In this document: positions 1 through 9,346 of the stretch, in pieces
Layout of the letters: the number at the start of each line of letters is the position of its first letter
Position numbering within the stretch: the stretch's first letter is position 1
Assembly: GCA_016212665.1 (NCBI GenBank)
Contig: JACREZ010000028.1
Span: 1 to 64,000 of the forward strand
DNA length: 64,000 nucleotides
Source of the DNA: Ignavibacteriota bacterium
Lineage (GTDB): Bacteria > Bacteroidota > Ignavibacteria > UBA10030 > SZUA-254
Reading direction: 5' to 3'
Position numbers and translations under genes: made by a program
Notes under the pieces: model-generated
The model's input: the letters and a program-made list of their open reading frames with translations, nothing else
What the model was told of the DNA's origin: nothing
Databases searched by the model: none

Positions 1-44
1 CTCCTTGCTCAATATGATGTATATGCAAAACGACATAACTGAAT

Positions 45-81
45 AATAAAAAAGCTGATTTCATCTTCTGAAATCAGCTTT
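45..81 (-). terminator. Intrinsic terminator of the tRNA-fMet gene
   Basis: A 13-bp perfect stem (51-63 with 69-81, 5-nt loop) lies six bases past the tRNA 3' end. Read on the minus strand it is followed by a run of Ts, as in a rho-independent terminator. Confidence 0.8.
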
Positions 82-86
82 ACTTG

Positions 87-159
87 TAGCGGGGGCAGGA
101 CTTGAACCTGCAGCCTTTGGGTTATGAGCCCAACGAGCTACCAATTGCTCCACCCCGCG
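87..159 (-). tRNA. Initiator tRNA-fMet (anticodon CAT)
   Basis: The minus strand folds into a full 73-nt cloverleaf with anticodon CAT. Two initiator hallmarks are visible: three consecutive G:C pairs at the bottom of the anticodon stem (TTGGG / CCCAA) and an unpaired 1:72 position. The mismatch here is C1-U72, whereas the textbook E. coli form is C1-A72. The discriminator is A73 and no CCA is encoded. A hairpin terminator follows directly. Confidence 0.93.
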
Positions 160-206
160 ACCAAAATTGCGATGCTAAGATACGAAATTGTTCCCTGCCG
201 TCAAAA

Positions 207-1190
207 TCACTTTAACCAACCATTTTTCCTATACCATTCGACTGTTCCTCGAATTCCTTCTTCCAAATTGATAGTTTCACGGTAACCAAGTTCTTTTTTC
301 GCTTTCGTCACATCGCACGTCCACGCATCCTGAATAATGTCTTTTACTTTTTCAAGATTGAGCAGTGCCGGTTTCGAACTAAACTTGGAAAAGATTTCGG
401 CAAAGAAGCCGATGACGTAAACTCCTGCTTCGGGAATTTTCAGCCGGAGAACTTTTTTCTGCATGATGCTTGCCGTCAATTCTCCGATTTCCTTCCAATG
501 ATAGAAGCGTTCGCTGGAGATAAAATATATCTGCCCGACTCCGTTCGGATGTTCGCCGGCGAGAATAATTCCATCAACCAAACTTTTTACATGAACCAAA
601 CTGACATATTTTTTCCCGAAGCCAATCATCGGTTGTAAGCCCTTGTTCATCGTGTTGAAAAATTCAAACACGTCTTTGTCGCGGGGACCATAGACTGCCG
701 GAGGACGAGTTATCGTGATAGGAAGTTTATCGAGCAACCGTAAACATTCCTTCTCTGCTTCCATCTTACTGATGCCGTATGTCGTGATTGGATGAAACAG
801 TGTTTGTTCGTCAACTGCTTTATCACCCAAACTCGGTCCGACTGCCGCCTGACTGCTGACGTGAACAAATCGCTTCAACTCAGGATTTGTTTTCAACACG
901 ACGTGAAGGAGATTCTTTGTTGCAAGATGATTGCCGCGAAAATATTCTTCCTTTGTTTTCGCCTTCGTGACTCCGGCGAAATGATAAACATAATCAACAT
1001 CGGCGACTGCTGATTGCAATGCCTTGTCATCGAATAAATCTCCATACACGTATTCGATGGGAAGATGCTTAATGTATTCAAGCGACGATGTTTTCCGAAT
1101 CAGGCAACGTAACTGGTAACCCTTTGCGTGAAGCGATTCTGCGAGGTGACTGCCGATAAACCCGGTGGCTCCGGTGATGAAAACTTTCAT
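207..1190 (-). CDS. NAD-dependent epimerase/dehydratase (extended SDR), candidate ceramide reductase CerR
   Basis: This 327-residue extended short-chain dehydrogenase has the Rossmann motif GATGFIG (G7, G10, G13) and the catalytic pair Y138/K142 in YGISK. It has no membrane segment near the N-terminus and its length is normal for the family. It is divergent from a serine palmitoyltransferase gene, which is followed by a GNAT-like gene. The same three protein types make ceramide in Caulobacter, where the SDR (CerR) reduces the 3-keto group of oxidised ceramide. I infer that role from context; a nucleotide-sugar epimerase or another SDR activity cannot be excluded by sequence alone. Confidence 0.8.
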   Translation of the reverse strand: MKVFITGATGFIGSHLAESLHAKGYQLRCLIRKTSSLEYIKHLPIEYVYGDLFDDKALQSAVADVDYVYHFAGVTKAKTKEEYFRGNHLATKNLLHVVLKTNPELKRFVHVSSQAAVGPSLGDKAVDEQTLFHPITTYGISKMEAEKECLRLLDKLPITITRPPAVYGPRDKDVFEFFNTMNKGLQPMIGFGKKYVSLVHVKSLVDGIILAGEHPNGVGQIYFISSERFYHWKEIGELTASIMQKKVLRLKIPEAGVYVIGFFAEIFSKFSSKPALLNLEKVKDIIQDAWTCDVTKAKKELGYRETINLEEGIRGTVEWYRKNGWLK

Positions 1191-1232
1191 TTATTTTCTG
1201 ATTTCAAATAGTTTGGATGGTTCAACAACTGA

Positions 1233-1261
1233 TTGTTTTTTAAGGGATATTGGAGTATATT
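1233..1261 (+). promoter_or_regulatory. Putative promoter for the serine palmitoyltransferase gene
   Basis: TTGTTT (1233-1238) and TATATT (1256-1261) are separated by 17 bp in the divergent spacer. The expected transcript would start near 1268 and leave a leader of about 90 nt. The call rests on motif match only. Confidence 0.35.
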
Positions 1262-1359
1262 CAAAAAAAAATTTCCACACAATCCTCTCATTTTTTCAGA
1301 GAAGGTGAGTCGTTTTTCAAGGAAATCGTTCATCGAAGTACTTCGTTCAAATCATTTTT

Positions 1360-2610
1360 ATGTCACAGTCAATTCCCGAAACTCAAGAACCAATCACAGA
1401 ACAACCTAAGCAACCCGTTGACCTTTTTCAGAAGTGCTGGGATTTTACCCGCGCTGATGAAATAAAAGCCGCCGGTTTTTATCCCTACTTCCGCGCTATC
1501 GAAGAGAACGAAGGTCCCGTAGTTCAAATCGAAGGCAAGAAAGTGATTATGGCTGGCTCGAACAATTATTTGGGATTGACCGCGCACCCAAAAGTAAAAG
1601 AAGCCGCGCTCAAGGCAGTGGAAAAATACGGAACAGGTTGTTCCGGTTCGCGTTACTTGACGGGAACGCTTGACCTGCACAACGAACTTGAAGCGCGTCT
1701 TGCAAAGTACATGGGCGCGGAAGCGTGTTTGTTATTCAGTACCGGCTACCAAACGGCGCAGGGAATTATTCCGACGCTTGCACAGCGAGGCGAATATATT
1801 CTCACTGATAAAGATAATCACGCATGTATCGTTGCCGGGACTTTGATGGCAAAGGGAATGTTCGCGGAAGTCATACGTTTCAAACATAACGACATGAACG
1901 ATTTGGAGCGACAGATTTCCCGGTTGCCTGCTCATGCAGGAAAGTTGATTGTTACGGATGGCGTGTTCAGTACGACGGGTGATATTGTAGAATTGCCGCG
2001 GCTGGTGGAAATTGCCAAACAACACAACGCGCGTATTCTTGTGGATGATGCACATTCAGTCGGAGTCATTGGAAAAGGGGGGCGCGGAACAGCGAGTTAT
2101 TTTGGTCTTGAAAAAGAAATTGATATGACGATGGGAACGTTCAGCAAAACGTTTGCATCGCTCGGTGGGTTTGTCGTCGGGACAGAACGAGTGATTAATT
2201 TTATCAAACATACATCACCTGCGCTCATCTTTAGTGCAAGTCCGACTCCGGCTTCGGTTGCCGCCGCTCTTGCCGCGCTTGATATTCTCGAAGCGGAACC
2301 GGAACGCATTGACAAACTCATCTACAACGCGAACAAAATGCGGAACGGATTCAAACAACTCGGTTTCAAAATCATTGAAAGCAAAACGGCGATTGTTCCG
2401 GTTATTGTTGGAGATGACATGCTGGCATTTACATTCTGGAGAGCATTGTATGACAATGGCGTGTTTGTCAATGCGTTCATCAGTCCGGGTGTGCCGCAGG
2501 GTTTACAGATGATGCGGACAAGTTACATGGCAACGCATGAGGACGAACACCTCGACCGTATTTTGGAACTGTTTGGTATTGTCGGAAAAAAATTAGGATT
2601 GATTCCGTGA
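1360..2610 (+). CDS. spt: Serine palmitoyltransferase-like alpha-oxoamine synthase
   Basis: This 416-residue PLP enzyme of the alpha-oxoamine synthase family condenses an amino acid with an acyl-CoA and releases CO2. Visible landmarks are the histidine stacking on PLP (DNHACI, H154), the DDAHS motif (D229-S233) and the Schiff-base lysine K263 in [11 protein letters not shown]. The N-terminal segment before the core ([14 protein letters not shown]) resembles Bacteroidota serine palmitoyltransferases more than BioF or Kbl, and no biotin or threonine-degradation genes are nearby. The flanking SDR and GNAT-like genes fit sphingolipid synthesis. 8-amino-7-oxononanoate synthase or 2-amino-3-ketobutyrate ligase are the main alternatives. 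Confidence 0.8.
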   Translation: MSQSIPETQEPITEQPKQPVDLFQKCWDFTRADEIKAAGFYPYFRAIEENEGPVVQIEGKKVIMAGSNNYLGLTAHPKVKEAALKAVEKYGTGCSGSRYLTGTLDLHNELEARLAKYMGAEACLLFSTGYQTAQGIIPTLAQRGEYILTDKDNHACIVAGTLMAKGMFAEVIRFKHNDMNDLERQISRLPAHAGKLIVTDGVFSTTGDIVELPRLVEIAKQHNARILVDDAHSVGVIGKGGRGTASYFGLEKEIDMTMGTFSKTFASLGGFVVGTERVINFIKHTSPALIFSASPTPASVAAALAALDILEAEPERIDKLIYNANKMRNGFKQLGFKIIESKTAIVPVIVGDDMLAFTFWRALYDNGVFVNAFISPGVPQGLQMMRTSYMATHEDEHLDRILELFGIVGKKLGLIP

Positions 2611-2692
2611 CAGAGAGATTGAACATGCTATTCTCTCTTGTTTCCCACGTTTCTTCATCATTGTATTATCCTATCCTCGTTCTTTCCGTGTT

Positions 2693-3811
2693 ATGAGTTC
2701 AATTTCAATTCAACCGGTTCGCACAAAAAAAGAGCGGGAAGAATTCATCCGTCTTGCATGGAAAATCTATGAGCGAAATGAATTCTGGGTTCCGCCTCTT
2801 CTCATGGACAGAAGAAAGTTGATGGACAAAAAAAAGAATCCGTTCTACAAACATGCTGAAGCAGAATTTTTCATCGCACGGAGAAACGGTGAAGCGGTCG
2901 GACGAATCGGCGCAATCATCAACCATAACCATAACAAAGAACATAACGAGAACATTGGTTTCTTCGGATTCTTTGAATCAATCAACGAACAGAATGTCGC
3001 CGATGAATTGGTGAAGACCGCAAAGTCGTGGTTGAAAGAACGAGGCGTGACCGCGGTGCGTGGTCCCGCAAGTCCATCGGTGAATGATGAGTACGGATTA
3101 CTGATTGATGGTTTCATGTTGCCGCCTGTTGTGTTGATGCCGTACAACCCGGAATATTATCCGCAACTGCTTGAGCGTGCAGGATTCAAGAAGGCAAAAG
3201 ATTTATACGCGTATTTGCTTTCACAGAAAACGGTTTATACGGAAAAACTTGAGCGTGTGAATAATCTGGTGCTTCAAAAAGTCGGCATGACGTTTCGAAG
3301 TATCAACATGAAAGAGTTTGAAAACGAAGTACGGAAAATCAAACTCCTCTACAATAAGGCATGGCAATATAACTGGGGCGCAGTGCCGATGACCGATGAA
3401 GAGTTTGACGCGCTGGCAAAAGATTTGAAACCGGTCGTGGAGCCGGAATTGGTCATTATCGCCGAATACAAAGGCGAGCCAATCGGGTTTGCACTTTCTC
3501 TTCCCGATTTAAATACTCCACTGAAATACAACAAACGCGGTTATTTATTGCCGGGTTTGTATTGTTTATTTCGTTACAAAAAGTTGATTAATCAAGTACG
3601 GATTATTGTGCTTGGCGTTGTGCCTGAATATTTGAAGACAGGCGCGGCGGCGGTGCTGTTTTATGAAACTGCAAAACGCGCGAAGAAGTTAGGTTACGAT
3701 TACGGTGAAGCAAGTTGGGTACTGGAAGATAACGTGATGATGAACCGCGCCGCTGATTTGATGAACGCCAAATGCTATAAGACGTATCGTATCTATGAAC
3801 AACAACTCTAA
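2693..3811 (+). CDS. GNAT-fold acyltransferase-like protein, candidate bacterial ceramide synthase (bCerS)
   Basis: This 372-residue protein starts 82 bp after the putative spt gene on the same strand. It belongs to a family usually annotated as GNAT N-acetyltransferase or hypothetical: an N-terminal segment with EFWVPPLLMDRR and a GRIGAI strand, and a C-terminal GNAT-like half (about residues 205-370) that includes KTGAAAVLFYETAKRAKKLG, which resembles an acyl-CoA-binding loop. In Caulobacter a protein of this description N-acylates 3-ketosphinganine. The assignment is inferred from family resemblance and position between spt and ilvE. The same-strand arrangement suggests co-transcription with spt. 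Confidence 0.65.
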   Translation: MSSISIQPVRTKKEREEFIRLAWKIYERNEFWVPPLLMDRRKLMDKKKNPFYKHAEAEFFIARRNGEAVGRIGAIINHNHNKEHNENIGFFGFFESINEQNVADELVKTAKSWLKERGVTAVRGPASPSVNDEYGLLIDGFMLPPVVLMPYNPEYYPQLLERAGFKKAKDLYAYLLSQKTVYTEKLERVNNLVLQKVGMTFRSINMKEFENEVRKIKLLYNKAWQYNWGAVPMTDEEFDALAKDLKPVVEPELVIIAEYKGEPIGFALSLPDLNTPLKYNKRGYLLPGLYCLFRYKKLINQVRIIVLGVVPEYLKTGAAAVLFYETAKRAKKLGYDYGEASWVLEDNVMMNRAADLMNAKCYKTYRIYEQQL

Positions 3812-3828
3812 CTAAGAAAGAAAACCGT

Positions 3829-4755
3829 ATGCCCGTAAAACCTGTAGAAAAAATCTGGATGAATGGAACGCTCGTCAACTGGAACGATGCAAAGATTCAT
3901 ATTCTCTCGCATGTGATTCATTATGGCTCCAGTTGGTTCGAGGGAATCCGCTGTTACGACACGAAGAAAGGCTCTGCAATTTTCCGTCTCGAAAAACATC
4001 TCGAACGGTTGTATGATTCGTGCAAAATTTATCATGCGGAAATTCCATACACGAAACAACAACTTGAAGATGCTGTCATTCAAACTATTCTTGCCAACAA
4101 ACTTCCCGCATGTTATATCCGCCCGATTGTGTATCGCGGCTATGGCGATGTCGGCGTTAACCCGCTCAACAATCCGGTTGATGTTACGATTGCCGTGTGG
4201 GACTGGGGAACGTATCTCGGCGGCGAAGCGCTGAACAACGGCATTGACGTTTGCGTTTCGTCGTGGGCGCGCCCCGCGCCAAACACGATGCCGACAATTG
4301 CAAAGGCGGGAGGGAATTATCTGAACGCATCACTCATCAAAACCGAAGCGGTGAAGCGCGGGTATGTTGAGGGAATCGCTCTCGATGTTCACGGCTTTGT
4401 CAGCGAAGGAAGCGGAGAGAATATTTTTATCATCAAGAATGGAGATGTTCTTACACCTCCACTGACTTCAAGCATTTTACCTGGTGTTACACGTTCATCC
4501 GTGATGACGTTACTCCGCAACAGCGGCTACCGTGTCATCGAAGCGCCTGTTGCCCGCGAACTTCTGCATATCGCTGATGAAATCTTCTTTACCGGAACCG
4601 CGGCGGAAATTACACCGATTCGTTCCGTTGACGGATTTCCCGTTGGTGAAGGAAAACCCGGACCAATTACCAAAGAAGTTCAGCGGCAATTCTTCGATGT
4701 CGTTCACCAAGGAAACGATACGCGGGGTTGGTTGAAGTTTATCGGGAATGATTGA
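3829..4755 (+). CDS. ilvE: Branched-chain amino acid aminotransferase
   Basis: This 308-residue class IV (fold IV) PLP aminotransferase catalyses the last step of valine, leucine and isoleucine synthesis, or the first of their breakdown. The landmarks are HYGSSWFEGIR near the start, the PLP lysine K159 in TIAKAGGNYLNA, the SEGSGENIF motif, and LPGVTRSSVM. It starts 17 bp after the GNAT-like gene, so it probably shares that transcript. A hairpin terminator lies about 55 bp downstream. D-amino-acid aminotransferase and aminodeoxychorismate lyase share the fold, but the motifs and length favour IlvE. Confidence 0.93.
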   Translation: MPVKPVEKIWMNGTLVNWNDAKIHILSHVIHYGSSWFEGIRCYDTKKGSAIFRLEKHLERLYDSCKIYHAEIPYTKQQLEDAVIQTILANKLPACYIRPIVYRGYGDVGVNPLNNPVDVTIAVWDWGTYLGGEALNNGIDVCVSSWARPAPNTMPTIAKAGGNYLNASLIKTEAVKRGYVEGIALDVHGFVSEGSGENIFIIKNGDVLTPPLTSSILPGVTRSSVMTLLRNSGYRVIEAPVARELLHIADEIFFTGTAAEITPIRSVDGFPVGEGKPGPITKEVQRQFFDVVHQGNDTRGWLKFIGND

Positions 4756-4756
4756 A

Positions 4757-4798
4757 GTCAGTATTTGAGTATTGAGTAGTCAGTACTTGAGTAATCAG
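4757..4798. repeat. Degenerate 7/8-bp tandem repeat (GTCAGTA / TTGAGTA type)
   Basis: Six units of 7-8 bp read GTCAGTA, TTTGAGTA, TTGAGTA, GTCAGTA, CTTGAGTA and ATCAG. The array begins two bases after the ilvE stop codon. It belongs to the dispersed short tandem repeats seen throughout this window. Confidence 0.7.
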
Positions 4799-4809
4799 AA
4801 AATAGTACG

Positions 4810-4840
4810 AAGCCGGTTCAATGATTGAATCGGCTTTTTG
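4810..4840 (+). terminator. Intrinsic terminator after ilvE
   Basis: An inverted repeat, AAGCCGGTTCAA with TTGAATCGGCTT and a 3-nt loop, is followed by a T-rich run. It contains one G.T wobble. It ends the ilvE transcript just upstream of purU. Confidence 0.75.
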
Positions 4841-4890
4841 TTTTCATTCGACTTTCTGTATTTTCATCCAACAAACTATTCAACATATCT

Positions 4891-5751
4891 ATGAACTCCA
4901 TTATCTTTCTCATTGATTGTCCCGACCGAAAAGGATTGGTGGCAAGCATCAGCACATTTTTTTATGAACGCGGGTTTAATATTCTGCATTGCCAGCAATA
5001 CACTGATGTCGAACGAAACCAGTATTTCATGCGGCTGAAATTGGACATGAACTCACTGAACGTTTCACGCAAGCAATTGGAGGATGAATTCGCTGAGTTC
5101 GGGAAAGAGTATCAACTCCGCTGGTCTGTACATTATTCGGATTATATTCAGAAAACGGCAATTCTTGTAACGAAAGCCCCGCATTGTTTGTATGATTTGT
5201 TAGTACGTCAGCAGGAGGGAGAATTGCCATGCGAGATTCCGCTTATCGTCAGCAACCGTCCTGCGCTGGAACACATTGCAGATAAGTTCCGGATACCATT
5301 CGTTTGCCTGCCCGTAACCCCGGAAACAAAAATCAAACAAGAAGAAGAACTGCAAAAGTTGTTACGTCAATACAGGATTGATGTTGTCGTGATGGCAAGA
5401 TATATGCAAGTTTTATCAAAAGAGTTTGTTGAAGAATACGCGGGAAGAATCATCAATATCCATCATGCGTTTCTTCCGGCATTTCAGGGGGCGAGTCCGT
5501 ATCAGCAGGCGTACGAGCGCGGCGTGAAAATGATTGGCGCAACCGCACACTATGCGACTGCTGAGTTAGATGGCGGACCTATTATTGAGCAGGATGTTGA
5601 ACGGGTAAATCACGAACAGACGATAGAAGAACTCTCGCGTATCGGGATCGACATCGAACGAATTGTATTGGCGCGTGCAGTGAAAGCGCATCTCGAACGG
5701 AGAATAATTATTTCGGGAAAGCGAACGATTGTGTTTTCGACAGGTGTGTAA
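4891..5751 (+). CDS. purU: Formyltetrahydrofolate deformylase
   Basis: PurU hydrolyses 10-formyl-THF to THF and formate, balancing one-carbon pools and supplying formate for purine synthesis. The 286-residue product has an N-terminal ACT domain (residues 1-80, starting MNSIIFLIDCPDRKG) and a C-terminal formyltransferase-fold domain with NIHHAFLPAFQGASPY (H191/H192), GATAHY and the catalytic aspartate D227 in ELDGGPIIEQD. I chose the ATG at 4891 because the ACT domain begins there; an in-frame ATG at 4825 would add 22 residues translated from a terminator region. Length matches the family (about 280-290). Confidence 0.93.
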   Translation: MNSIIFLIDCPDRKGLVASISTFFYERGFNILHCQQYTDVERNQYFMRLKLDMNSLNVSRKQLEDEFAEFGKEYQLRWSVHYSDYIQKTAILVTKAPHCLYDLLVRQQEGELPCEIPLIVSNRPALEHIADKFRIPFVCLPVTPETKIKQEEELQKLLRQYRIDVVVMARYMQVLSKEFVEEYAGRIINIHHAFLPAFQGASPYQQAYERGVKMIGATAHYATAELDGGPIIEQDVERVNHEQTIEELSRIGIDIERIVLARAVKAHLERRIIISGKRTIVFSTGV

Positions 5752-5758
5752 TTTGTGT

Positions 5759-5820
5759 AGGCAGGACAAGCATTCCTGTCTGTTTCACCTAAGTATGATG
5801 TAACAGGCAAAAGCCTGTTC
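5759..5820. terminator. Paired hairpins between convergent purU and aroK
   Basis: The second hairpin (5802-5819, AACAGGC-AAAA-GCCTGTT) is perfect. The first (about 5761-5782) is an imperfect CAGGA/TCCTG stem. They sit exactly between the ends of two convergent genes and could terminate both, although neither side has a long T run. Confidence 0.5.
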
Positions 5821-5822
5821 TG

Positions 5823-6371
5823 TTATTCCTGAACGTGCTTTCGGAGAAGCCGGACTACTTTATCAACTGTCAACGCGATACTTGAGTCATCCATAGTGAT
5901 TGTTATATCTGCCTGATTGTAATAGTGCTCGCGAATTTGAAGAAGGGAAATAATTTTTTCCCGCATCGCGGTTTCGGGTAACTGTGCGCCGCTTGAATCT
6001 TTGAGGAGTGGACGATGTTGTTTTCGTCGAATGCGTTTGAGAAGAATATCCGGTTCGACTTCCAAGTAGACTAACAAGCCATTTGATTTAATTTGTTCGA
6101 GATTATTTTCAAACGCCACGGTTCCTCCCCCGAGAGCAACAACAATATTTTGTCTTGTTGAAAACTCTTGTAACAATTCCTGCTCAAGTCTGCGAAAATA
6201 CAGTTCACCATGCTGTTCAAATATTTCTGAAACAGAGTAACCGACACGATGTTCAATTTCCACATCTAAATCAAGCGAATCAAACCCAAGTACATTTGCA
6301 ACAGGTGGAGCGAGCGTACTTTTTCCGCTTCCCATAAAACCGGTGAAATATATTCTCGTGTGTTTTGTCAT
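5823..6371 (-). CDS. aroK: Shikimate kinase
   Basis: This 182-residue P-loop kinase phosphorylates shikimate at O3 in the chorismate pathway. The Walker A motif GFMGSGKS is at residues 11-18. It is followed by the shikimate-binding SLDLDVEIEHRVG segment, the FRRLE motif (residues about 59-63) and the GGG motif in VALGGGTVAF. The lid region carries RRKQHRPLL. Size and order of motifs are typical. It lies 12 bp downstream of the outer-membrane barrel gene on the same strand and may share its transcript; no other aromatic-pathway gene is in the window. Confidence 0.93.
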   Translation of the reverse strand: MTKHTRIYFTGFMGSGKSTLAPPVANVLGFDSLDLDVEIEHRVGYSVSEIFEQHGELYFRRLEQELLQEFSTRQNIVVALGGGTVAFENNLEQIKSNGLLVYLEVEPDILLKRIRRKQHRPLLKDSSGAQLPETAMREKIISLLQIREHYYNQADITITMDDSSIALTVDKVVRLLRKHVQE

Positions 6372-6383
6372 AAAAAAAAACGG

Positions 6384-7091
6384 TTAAAACTGATACACGA
6401 GTCCCGCGCCAAACTGTATTCCGTCAATACTGATTTTCGAGGGAAACGGTGTTTGTTCCGGAAGCGGAGTTGAAGGAGGGAATGTTGCATCGAGCGGAAA
6501 GACGTTGGTGGATTCAAACTGCACATCGCGAAATTTTAGTTCAGTGCGAATCGCGATACCGGATGTAAGTGCGAACTCAAATCCGCTTAATACATGAATT
6601 CCGATTCCCGGAGTTCGCTCGGTAATTTTCGACTCAACACCAGCGTAGGAATATTTTCGTTCACCGAAATACATTCCGACCCCGCCTCCCATATACATCC
6701 GAAATTTTTCCGTACTGAAGGGAATAGAGAAATATCCTGAAAGTTCAACCGGAAGCGCTCTATATCCATCGGTAGTAAGAATTTTCTTTTGATTGCCGGG
6801 AATTTCCACTTCAACCTCATTCCAAAGTAGTTCTATGTTTACTCCTACCTGAATGTTCCATCCGAGTTCACGACGGATATCAATTCCAACTCCCCAAACT
6901 CCATTGAGCGGGAGAGATTGGTTTCGTGTTACTTCGTCGGGGTCAAATGGATGATAAAATAACCGGGAGGAAGTTGTGATGGAGCCGTTGACCGACAGCG
7001 CATAGCGGGATGTTTGAGATTCAGCGGGCTGAAAACAAAAAACCATCACCACAAACGTGATGATGGTTTTCCATTGATTTGAAAATCTCAT
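6384..7091 (-). CDS. Outer-membrane beta-barrel-like protein
   Basis: This 235-residue protein begins with a clear signal peptide (MRFSNQWKTIITFVVMVFCF, cleaved probably after AES). The mature part is built of alternating-hydrophobicity strands rich in glycine and aromatics (GGGVGMYFGERKY, GIHVLSGFEFAL) and ends on phenylalanine (GAGLVYQF), as integral outer-membrane proteins do. It resembles the generic OmpA/porin-like beta-barrel family; no substrate can be named. The signal-peptide codons contain a strong hairpin followed by a T-rich tract (7032-7070). It lies downstream of the PpiD-like foldase gene. Confidence 0.75.
   Translation of the reverse strand: MRFSNQWKTIITFVVMVFCFQPAESQTSRYALSVNGSITTSSRLFYHPFDPDEVTRNQSLPLNGVWGVGIDIRRELGWNIQVGVNIELLWNEVEVEIPGNQKKILTTDGYRALPVELSGYFSIPFSTEKFRMYMGGGVGMYFGERKYSYAGVESKITERTPGIGIHVLSGFEFALTSGIAIRTELKFRDVQFESTNVFPLDATFPPSTPLPEQTPFPSKISIDGIQFGAGLVYQF
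7032..7070 (-). terminator. Terminator-like hairpin inside the signal-peptide codons of the barrel gene
   Basis: A 14-bp stem with one mismatch (7039-7052 with 7057-7070, loop AAAC) lies within codons 8-18 of the barrel gene. On the minus strand it is followed directly by TTTTTTGTTTT-like sequence. It is placed to end transcripts arriving from the upstream foldase gene, or to attenuate the barrel gene itself. Function is inferred from shape only. Confidence 0.45.
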
Positions 7092-7130
7092 AAGGTTACA
7101 TTACTGTAATCCGATTATCCAACATTCGGA

Positions 7131-9236
7131 TTAACGATACCACATGTCACGGTTGTCAACGATTTCGGCATTCTTCTTTAATTTTGTTGACCAATCGGAG
7201 AATGCCTTGTTGCGTCGTTCAGACATCAACTGAGTACGAAGATTGTTTTTCTGTGCATTATAGGCAGTCGAATCAAAATTCGATTTGCTGAGTAACTTCA
7301 CAATATAATACCCGCGTTGTCCTTCAACTACTCCCGATAATTCACCGACATTCATCTTGGAAACTGCGCCGGAGAATTTCAAATCTCTGCCAATGTTCGG
7401 AACAAATCCATTCAAGGAAAATTGACGGAGATTTTGTGCGGTAAAGCCCGGCTTAATGATTGAAATCTTACTCAAACTATCTGAAGGAGAAAATTGTTGT
7501 CGAACTTGTTCAACGGTTGATTTTATTTTCTCCATCTTCTTTTCACGCTTCACTCGGGGTTCAAGCGTCGTTTTCAGTTCTTCAAACGGACGGAGACCTG
7601 CATCTTTAATATCGGAAATCATAAATACGCCGTATCCGCCGTTGGGAAGTGTTTGAACATCGCTCACGTCGCCAAGTTTTCCGGTGAATGCAAATTTACT
7701 CAAACCAGAGTGCATTCCGATTCCGGGAATAACAGCATCTTTTTGAAATGATTGTGTTTCCGTTACCTGAAAATTCAGTTCGGTTGCATGTTTTAACAAG
7801 TCTCCGCTCTCTTTCGAAATATACGCGAGGTCTTGTGCCTGCTGGAGAATATTTTCCCGTGTTGATGAACTCAACCGAACCTGCATGTGAATGTCGGCAA
7901 TCTTCACTTCGCGCTTATCTTTTGCAGTGACTTTGATAATGTGATACCCGAACTGGCTTTTCACCGGTCCGACTATCTGTCCGACTTTTGCTTTGAAAGC
8001 AGCATCTTCAAACGGTTTCACCATTCTTCCTTTTCCAAACCAACCGAGGTCGCCGCCTTTCGCCGCCGAACCATCTTTAGAAAATTGCACGGCGAGTTGA
8101 GCGAAATCTTCCGTCTTTGTTTTGGCAAAAATATCTTTTGCTTCTTTGAGCGCTTTTACGCTGTCATTATTTTCGATGTTCACGAGAATATGACTTGCGC
8201 GTACAAATTCATCTGCGCCTTCTTTGAACTCAAGCACTTTGATGAGATGATACCCGTCGGGTTCTGTTGTTGGTCCGATTACGTCTCCGGCGTTCGCGGC
8301 GAAGACCGATGTTTCTTTGTCCGGGTTCAGTTCACCGTGTTTGAAAAATGTTTCTGCGACCGGAGTTTCGGAATATGTTTTCGCAAGTTCAACAAAGTCC
8401 GCTCCTTCCGATGCTTTTCTTTTCAGGTCAGCCATTTCATTCATGACTGCTTCTGTGTCTGCTGCTGACGGTGCAACCGGGAAATTCACATACTTTAATT
8501 TTCGCGTTGCTTCTTGTTTGAATTCCTCTGAGTTTTCGTTATAGACTTTTTTCATGTCGTCGTCTGTCACCGTAACTTCTTCATCCTTTACCATGACGTT
8601 CGGGTCGAAGAGAATACAATCAGCATCGTACTTAATATTCTGGTCAATGAAGCGTTGAAGAATTTCGTTCTCGGTAACGCGCGTTCCCGCCATAATCATG
8701 CTCTGGAGTTTTTCACGCTGGCGTTGTTTGCGGAGGTAGTCTTCAACCTTAACCCAGATTTGAGCGTTCTGCGGGTTTTGAATTGCGTTATCATACGCCG
8801 CCCGGTTAAATGTTCCGGTCGAATCGGTGAATTGTTGAACAAGAAAGGCAGGGGGATTGTCTCCCTTTACCCAGTCAATAATTTCCTGGTCGGTAACGGA
8901 AATACCGAGACGAGCAATTTCATCTTCAAACAACTTTTCTTCAACGACCTGATTCCAGATTTGGTCTCTCAACGTGCGCAACTGATTTTCATCAAGCTCC
9001 TGACCTGTCTGTGCTTTCTGATTTTCAGCCGCTTGGCGGACAAGTTCTGCAAAGTCTTTCGCAGAAATGCTGTGTCCGTTGACGTTTCCGATTTCCTGTG
9101 ATTCGATGTTGCGGGAAGCCTGTTTTCGTCCCGTGAGGTCCATTCCCCAATCGAGAACGATATAAACCACAAAAACACCTGCAAAAATTGCAAATGCTTT
9201 CGTCATGTTCTCGCGTATTCTTGTCATTAAAGGCAT
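7131..9236 (-). CDS. ppiD: PpiD/SurA-like periplasmic peptidyl-prolyl isomerase
   Basis: The 701-residue protein has one N-terminal membrane anchor (about residues 12-30, [20 protein letters not shown]), a SurA_N-type chaperone region (about 40-200) and a parvulin rotamase domain with FVRASHILV and [27 protein letters not shown] split over the usual spacing (about residues 340-450). A second, weaker rotamase-like segment precedes it and a third follows. It should fold outer-membrane proteins from the periplasmic face of the inner membrane, which suits the downstream barrel gene. The length matches Bacteroidota PpiD proteins. A divergent promoter region separates it from the TPR gene. Confidence 0.88.
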   Translation of the reverse strand: MPLMTRIRENMTKAFAIFAGVFVVYIVLDWGMDLTGRKQASRNIESQEIGNVNGHSISAKDFAELVRQAAENQKAQTGQELDENQLRTLRDQIWNQVVEEKLFEDEIARLGISVTDQEIIDWVKGDNPPAFLVQQFTDSTGTFNRAAYDNAIQNPQNAQIWVKVEDYLRKQRQREKLQSMIMAGTRVTENEILQRFIDQNIKYDADCILFDPNVMVKDEEVTVTDDDMKKVYNENSEEFKQEATRKLKYVNFPVAPSAADTEAVMNEMADLKRKASEGADFVELAKTYSETPVAETFFKHGELNPDKETSVFAANAGDVIGPTTEPDGYHLIKVLEFKEGADEFVRASHILVNIENNDSVKALKEAKDIFAKTKTEDFAQLAVQFSKDGSAAKGGDLGWFGKGRMVKPFEDAAFKAKVGQIVGPVKSQFGYHIIKVTAKDKREVKIADIHMQVRLSSSTRENILQQAQDLAYISKESGDLLKHATELNFQVTETQSFQKDAVIPGIGMHSGLSKFAFTGKLGDVSDVQTLPNGGYGVFMISDIKDAGLRPFEELKTTLEPRVKREKKMEKIKSTVEQVRQQFSPSDSLSKISIIKPGFTAQNLRQFSLNGFVPNIGRDLKFSGAVSKMNVGELSGVVEGQRGYYIVKLLSKSNFDSTAYNAQKNNLRTQLMSERRNKAFSDWSTKLKKNAEIVDNRDMWYR

Positions 9237-9256
9237 GCTATACCAACGTACTTATG

Positions 9257-9286
9257 TATAAAAAAGGTGAAATTTAGGGCTGTCAA
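9257..9286 (-). promoter_or_regulatory. Putative promoter for the PpiD-like gene
   Basis: On the minus strand TTGACA (9281-9286) is followed after 18 bp by TTTATA (9257-9262). The elements lie 20-50 bp upstream of the start codon. The call rests on motif match only. Confidence 0.45.
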
Positions 9287-9346
9287 TATACAAGAAAATA
9301 CCCTGATAAACAAAGCGATTTTCTTCAACAATCGTGTGTATTTTTC

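Noticed and set aside
1250-1465. Short frame overlapping the start of the serine palmitoyltransferase gene
   Set aside because: It is out of frame with a well-conserved gene and has no independent support.
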